Positions 48,217-51,901 of a DNA stretch of 51,901 bases are shown piece by piece. This stretch comes from SHLQ01 sp964562985 (GTDB lineage: Bacteria; Actinomycetota; Acidimicrobiia; Acidimicrobiales; SHLQ01). The number at the start of each line of letters is the position of its first letter. Positions within the stretch are counted from its first letter, which is position 1. The stretch spans positions 1 to 51,901 of the forward strand of contig CAZLWE010000019.1 of the NCBI GenBank assembly GCA_964562985.1, read 5' to 3'. The notes beneath the pieces are model-generated. The model had not been told where the DNA came from. It was given only the letters and a program-made list of their open reading frames with translations, and did no database searches. The translations under genes were made by a program, and so were the position numbers.

Positions 48217-48645
48217 TCAGGTGACCTCAAAGCACCAGCGGATCGTTTGCGCAGCCTGACGGTCGGTGATCGGCCAGTACGTGGCGGTGACGCAGTTCGC
48301 TTGCGGTGGGAAGACGTCGAGTACCTGACCAGGGCCAGGTCGGAAAATGAAGCGACCGAGGTTGTCCTGGAAGTTTCCATCGATCTGGTCCGACGGAACC
48401 GGGATGTTGCGGCCGTCGGAAGTTTCGAGGGTGAGGGCGCCTTGGTAGCCCTCGGCGAGATCGATGCCGACTTCGGTGCGGCGCAGCACTTCGGTTTCTC
48501 GTTCGGGTATCAGCGCGTCGATCGCTGGGTTACCAGAAACAGTGATATCGGCACCATCTCCAGCGCCGTTGCTGGCGGCTAAGAAGAGCAAAACCAGGCC
48601 GAACCCGAGAAGGCCGGAAAAGATGATGCGCTGACGTTTCGACAT
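48217..48645 (-). CDS. Small membrane-anchored/exported hypothetical protein
   Basis: 142 aa. An N-terminal basic-plus-hydrophobic segment (MSKRQRIIFSGLLGFGLVLLFLAAS) acts as signal anchor or signal peptide. The remainder is a beta-rich extracytoplasmic domain with two cysteines (NCVTATYWPITD and WCFEVT at the end) that may form a disulfide. Function unknown. ATG 48645 has minus-strand TACGGT 6 nt upstream. It diverges from the PASTA kinase gene with 51 nt between starts, so a link to envelope signalling is possible. Confidence 0.7.
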   Translation of the reverse strand: MSKRQRIIFSGLLGFGLVLLFLAASNGAGDGADITVSGNPAIDALIPERETEVLRRTEVGIDLAEGYQGALTLETSDGRNIPVPSDQIDGNFQDNLGRFIFRPGPGQVLDVFPPQANCVTATYWPITDRQAAQTIRWCFEVT

Positions 48646-48651
48646 GTATCC

Positions 48652-48657
48652 ACCGTA
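48652..48657 (-). promoter_or_regulatory. -10 box, leaderless start at 48645
   Basis: Minus-strand TACGGT, 6 nt, ATG 48645. Confidence 0.5.
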
Positions 48658-48683
48658 GACCCCATCTCGGCTTGTTTTGCGCG

Positions 48684-48689
48684 TAGCGT
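48684..48689 (+). promoter_or_regulatory. -10 box, leaderless start at 48697
   Basis: TAGCGT, 7 nt, GTG 48697. Confidence 0.55.
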
Positions 48690-48696
48690 TGGGCTT

Positions 48697-50634
48697 GTGA
48701 CAACAACCCCTCCCGTCACCGGGCCCTCATCGAGCCAACCCGACGCAGCGCGCGTGGGCGACCAGCTCAGCGATCGCTATCGGTTGCTGCGGCGGATAGG
48801 CCGTGGGTCGTCGGCGACGGTGTTTGAGGCCCTCGACACGACGCTTCAGCGGCGAGTGGCGGTCAAGGTCCTGCACCCAAGGCTTTCCACCGATCCAGAG
48901 TTTCTGGAGCGGTTCCGCAACGAGTCGCGAGCGGTGGCAGCGCTAAGTCATCCGAACGTGATGGCCGTACATGATTGGGGAGAAGATGGCGATGTTCCGT
49001 ATCTGGTGACCGAGCTCCTCGCGGGTGGGTCGCTTCGAGCGATCCTTGACCAGGGGGTCTCGCTGACTCCTTCGCAAACGATCGGGCTCGGGCTCGAAGC
49101 GTGTCGGGGCCTCAACTACGCGCACGGCGAAGGGCTGGTTCATCGCGACATCACCCCTGCGAACCTGCTCTATGACGACAAAGGGCGCCTCCGCATAGCG
49201 GACTTTGGTTTGGCCAAGGCAATCGCGGTCTCGGGGTGGACGTCTCAGGGGACCGATCTCGTCGGAACTGCGCGTTACGCGAGCCCCGAGCAGGCCAGCG
49301 GCCAACGTCTATCGAAGCGGTCGGATGTGTACTCCCTCGGGCTGATCTTGGTCGAGGCACTCAGCGGGTCGGCACCTTTTTCCGCGGACACGCTTCTTGG
49401 AACGCTGACGGCCAGGGTTGAGTCTGACGTGCCGATCCCCGATGGCCCCGACAAACTCCTGACCGTCTTGCGGGCGATGACACGGCGAGAACCATCGGCG
49501 CGCCCGACGGCCGAACAAGCGGGTGTTGCCTTACTGAAGGCGGCCGAAGGTTTGCCTCGGCCTAAACCTATGGCCCTTGTTGGTCTTCCTGAGGAGGCGG
49601 TTGAGCCGAACATGACCGTCGCCCCGGCGCAAAGTCCGTCGATTGAGGTCGATCCCGACGTCACGCAGATTCCAGAGCCCGAGCAAACACAGATCGCCGG
49701 AACCCCGGTGGTTGGGTCTGGGGACGAAGATCAAGTGCGCCGCTGGCCGTGGCTGCTCGTCACCGTCGCGCTCATCGCCGTTGCAGGTTGGTTCGGGTTT
49801 CAGCAATTCGCCAATCAGTCGGTGGCAACCGCAGCGGTCCCTGACGTGGTTGGGCTCACCGCTGAGCAAGCGGTCGAACAACTCGGCGATACCTGGGAGC
49901 TCGATGAGAAGTTTGAACGCACCCTCGATGTAGAAGTCGGGCAGGTCATCATGACCGACCCCGTCGCCGGAACGCAGGTGGAGCAAGGTTCGGTGCTGTC
50001 GTATTGGGTCTCGCTCGGTCGGCCCCTCGTTCGGGTTCCGGTCGGGGATCTCCTCGGCCGCAGTCTTGCCCAGGCGGAACTCACGATCGAGGCCCTTGAC
50101 TTAAACGTTGGCGAGGTCACCCGAATCAACTCCGAAGATGTGGGGGAAGGCAACGTCATCGAGGTGGATGTTGCTGCTTCAGAATTGCAACAAGGCGAGC
50201 CGGTCAACCTCGTCGTCTCCGCAGGCCCACAAGCCCGGGTCATTCCCGAGGTGGGAGTCACCACGAACCCCGACGAGTTCGTCGCCACACTTGAGGCGGC
50301 TGGCGTAGGGGTCGCGCAAAGCCGAGCATTCGATGATGCGGTGCCGGCGAATCAGTTCATTAGCGTCGAACCTGCGCCTGGCACTTCGGTCGAGCGTGGG
50401 TCGACGGTCACCATCGTCATCTCCGATGGACCGATTCCGGTGCCGATCCCGGCAACGGCTGGACTCTCACTCGGCGATGCGCTCGACTTGCTCGATTCAT
50501 CCGGGTTCTTGGCCGGTGATCTCCTCGGCTCGTCGAACGCGGCCTGTTCGGTCGTCGGAACGGACCCGCCGACCAGCGCCGAGATCCAGCCCGGGACGAG
50601 CGTAAACATCATCTTGAGTGACTGCGGCGGGTAG
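48697..50634 (+). CDS. Membrane Ser/Thr protein kinase with PASTA domains
   Basis: 645 aa. Cytosolic kinase: G-loop RIGRGSSATVFEA, Lys57 in VAVKVL, catalytic loop HRDITPAN (149-156), DFG at 169, and GTARYASPEQ. TM about 349-367, then three to four PASTA-like repeats (VPDVVGLTAEQAVEQLG; VPVGDLLGRSLAQAEL; and so on) that bind peptidoglycan or lipid II in this family. It is of PknB type and is expected to coordinate growth and wall synthesis. The catalytic-loop lysine (HRDxK) is Thr153, which may weaken or alter catalysis. Confidence 0.92.
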   Translation: MTTTPPVTGPSSSQPDAARVGDQLSDRYRLLRRIGRGSSATVFEALDTTLQRRVAVKVLHPRLSTDPEFLERFRNESRAVAALSHPNVMAVHDWGEDGDVPYLVTELLAGGSLRAILDQGVSLTPSQTIGLGLEACRGLNYAHGEGLVHRDITPANLLYDDKGRLRIADFGLAKAIAVSGWTSQGTDLVGTARYASPEQASGQRLSKRSDVYSLGLILVEALSGSAPFSADTLLGTLTARVESDVPIPDGPDKLLTVLRAMTRREPSARPTAEQAGVALLKAAEGLPRPKPMALVGLPEEAVEPNMTVAPAQSPSIEVDPDVTQIPEPEQTQIAGTPVVGSGDEDQVRRWPWLLVTVALIAVAGWFGFQQFANQSVATAAVPDVVGLTAEQAVEQLGDTWELDEKFERTLDVEVGQVIMTDPVAGTQVEQGSVLSYWVSLGRPLVRVPVGDLLGRSLAQAELTIEALDLNVGEVTRINSEDVGEGNVIEVDVAASELQQGEPVNLVVSAGPQARVIPEVGVTTNPDEFVATLEAAGVGVAQSRAFDDAVPANQFISVEPAPGTSVERGSTVTIVISDGPIPVPIPATAGLSLGDALDLLDSSGFLAGDLLGSSNAACSVVGTDPPTSAEIQPGTSVNIILSDCGG

Positions 50635-50648
50635 GCCCATTCGCCAAG

Positions 50649-50654
50649 TAGCCT
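50649..50654 (+). promoter_or_regulatory. -10 box, leaderless start at 50662
   Basis: TAGCCT, 7 nt, GTG 50662. Confidence 0.55.
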
Positions 50655-50661
50655 CGGGCGA

Positions 50662-51090
50662 GTGAACGCACACCCTTTTCTTTCTCCGGAGTGGATCGTC
50701 GAGGCTCGAAAGATCCGCGACGATTACGCCGACCGGGCGCCGGATCCGACCGAGGAGATCCGGGCCAATTTGGTGATCACCGATGCGCCGTTCACCGATG
50801 ACGACATCGAGGGGCATATCGATACGACCGGTGGCTCGATCATGGTCGAGGAGGGTCACCTCGATGACCCCGAGCTCACGGTCAAGACCGACTACGACAC
50901 GGCGAAGACGCTTTTTGTTGACCGCGATCCGGCCGGTGCGATGGAAGCGTTCATGATGGGCAAGGTGCTCGTGACCGGCGATGTCGCCCGAGTGATGGCC
51001 TTTGCCTCGACCCCACCACCAACCGACCCGGCTGAATTGGCGTTGGCGAATGAGATCGCAAGCCGTCTAAGCGACATCACCGCTAGCTAA
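50662..51090 (+). CDS. SCP2 sterol-carrier-domain protein
   Basis: 142 aa, one SCP2-like domain: a beta sheet with ANLVITDAP and GSIMVEEG, the typical DPELTVKTDYDTAKTLF segment, DPAGAMEAFMMGKVLVTGDV and a C-terminal helix. These proteins bind lipids or acyl-CoA in a hydrophobic tunnel. Cytosolic; ligand unknown. Its stop TAA is also the start of the gatC -10, so the two genes abut but are probably transcribed separately as well as together. Confidence 0.82.
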   Translation: MNAHPFLSPEWIVEARKIRDDYADRAPDPTEEIRANLVITDAPFTDDDIEGHIDTTGGSIMVEEGHLDDPELTVKTDYDTAKTLFVDRDPAGAMEAFMMGKVLVTGDVARVMAFASTPPPTDPAELALANEIASRLSDITAS

Positions 51091-51093
51091 CCT
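51088..51093 (+). promoter_or_regulatory. -10 box of gatC overlapping a stop codon
   Basis: TAACCT, 7 nt, ATG 51101. The TAA is the stop of the SCP2 gene. Confidence 0.5.
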
Positions 51094-51100
51094 CATCGCC

Positions 51101-51412
51101 ATGTCCGATGATGCTCCTGCACCGTTGTCGCGCGACGAGGTCGCTCACGTCGCCAAACTTGCTCTGCTCGATCTGAGCGACGAGGAGATTGACCGATTCA
51201 CCGTCCAGCTCGGTGACGTCATCTCAACCGCACACGAGATGAACGCACTTGACCTCGCCGGCGTAGAACCCACGCACCACCCGCTCGGGCTCACCAACGT
51301 GACCCGCCCAGACGAGGTTCGACCTTCGGTTGATCGAGCCGAGGTGCTTGCGCAGGCACCCGAAGTTGAGGATGACCGCTTCAAAGTTCCGCCGGCGTTG
51401 GGAGAGCACTGA
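51101..51412 (+). CDS. gatC: Glu-tRNA(Gln) amidotransferase subunit C
   Basis: 103 aa. Seen: the typical start LSRDEVAHVAKLALLDLSDEE, a helix with FTVQLGDVISTAHEMNALDL, then VEPTHHPLGLTNV and RPDEVRPSV, the extended belt that wraps GatA. With GatA and GatB it converts Glu-tRNA(Gln) to Gln-tRNA(Gln). The stop overlaps the gatA ATG by one base (TGATG). Confidence 0.93.
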   Translation: MSDDAPAPLSRDEVAHVAKLALLDLSDEEIDRFTVQLGDVISTAHEMNALDLAGVEPTHHPLGLTNVTRPDEVRPSVDRAEVLAQAPEVEDDRFKVPPALGEH

Positions 51413-51901
51413 TGGGTCAGAATGTTTCAGCTCCTGCAGCCTTCGGTACGGCGAGTGCTATCGCCAAGGCGGTCGGTGGCGGAGTACGCAGCGCTGTCGA
51501 TGTCATCAATGAACATCTCGACCGAATCGCGGCTCACGACGATGAGGTGAAGGCCTACAACCTGGTCATGGCCGACGGTGCACGAGAAGCAGCGGCGGCG
51601 CTCGATGAGCGCTTGGCGGCTGGCGAAACACCGGGGCCGTTAACCGGGGTCCCGGTGGCCATCAAGGACAACATGTGTATGCGGGGCGTGCCCACGACCT
51701 GCTCGTCGAAAATCCTCGAAGGCTGGCAACCGCCGTACACCGCGACAGTGGTGGACCGACTCACCGCTGCCGGAGCGATCGTCACCGGCAAGACCAATCT
51801 CGATGAGTTCGCGATGGGGTCTTCCACGGAGAACTCCGCCTTTGCCACTACCGGCAACCCTTACGACCTCGACCGGGTGCCGGGCGGGTCGAGCGGCGTG
51901 G
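51412..51901 (+). CDS. gatA: Glu-tRNA(Gln) amidotransferase subunit A, 5' part
   Basis: Truncated by the window end after 163 codons. Amidase-signature enzyme that releases ammonia from glutamine. Seen: TGVPVAIKDN with the catalytic lysine, KTNLDEFAMGSSTENSAF, and the start of the serine-rich GGSSG motif at the very end. Coupled to gatC by a TGATG overlap. gatB is expected downstream but not visible. Confidence 0.95.
   Translation, partial: MGQNVSAPAAFGTASAIAKAVGGGVRSAVDVINEHLDRIAAHDDEVKAYNLVMADGAREAAAALDERLAAGETPGPLTGVPVAIKDNMCMRGVPTTCSSKILEGWQPPYTATVVDRLTAAGAIVTGKTNLDEFAMGSSTENSAFATTGNPYDLDRVPGGSSGV

Overview
The window reads as chromosomal sequence from a high-G+C actinobacterium, probably class Acidimicrobiia (an inference from gene content, not from a marker search). 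Supporting signs are a PknG-type kinase next to a GlnX-like membrane protein and a solute-binding lipoprotein, the MoxR-DUF58 / SpoIIM-RDD neighbourhood that mycobacteria also have, a MurA with aspartate in place of the fosfomycin-target cysteine, and a mostly leaderless start-codon architecture. About 25 start codons have a TAnnnT-like -10 box 6-8 nt upstream and no Shine-Dalgarno.

Layout. 1-9.6 kb: glpX, a zinc-ribbon protein, a J-domain protein, an alpha/beta hydrolase, an L,D-transpeptidase lipoprotein, an MFS transporter, murA, a 51-aa membrane protein overlapping a NifU-like Fe-S protein, and a flavoprotein fusion ending in a ferredoxin-NADP reductase-like module. 9.6-12.3 kb: a repeat-rich spacer, a zinc-finger rhomboid protease, an SRPBCC protein and a methyltransferase. 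12.3-17.6 kb: one tightly overlapping operon (membrane protein, DUF4129, DUF4350, MoxR ATPase, DUF58). 17.6-22.7 kb: a DUF2520 protein, then a lower-G+C accessory patch (about 18.4-20.8 kb) with four orphan minus-strand genes including a frameshifted NYN nuclease, then divergent SpoIIM and RDD membrane proteins. 22.7-29.9 kb: cysteine desulfurase and mnmA, a 48-aa protein, a methyltransferase, a disulfide oxidoreductase, a metallophosphoesterase and a PLP decarboxylase. 29.9-39.2 kb: the signalling locus, with a solute-binding lipoprotein and GlnX-like protein on the minus strand, diverging from coiled-coil protein, PknG, PP2C phosphatase, VWA protein and FHA protein. 39.2-51.9 kb: a GlcD-type FAD oxidase, an M48 peptidase, membrane proteins, ligA, an HD-GYP/pentapeptide membrane protein followed by a decayed second ligA 3' end, a PASTA kinase, an SCP2 protein, gatC and the 5' part of gatA.

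How the genes work together. The 30-39 kb locus looks like a complete extracellular-ligand to Ser/Thr-phosphorylation pathway: a binding protein and membrane sensor outside, a soluble kinase, a cognate phosphatase, an FHA phosphothreonine reader and two scaffold-like proteins. Three of the consecutive genes carry the same zinc-ribbon design. The cysteine desulfurase supplies sulfur to MnmA for tRNA 2-thiouridine. gatC/gatA start the Glu-tRNA(Gln) amidotransferase operon.

The most unusual sequence structure is a family of three palindromes, each exactly 57 nt. Each sits over the stop codon of an unrelated gene, has a conserved and covarying core, and has 10-nt outer arms specific to that gene (79-135, 3425-3481, 9564-9620).
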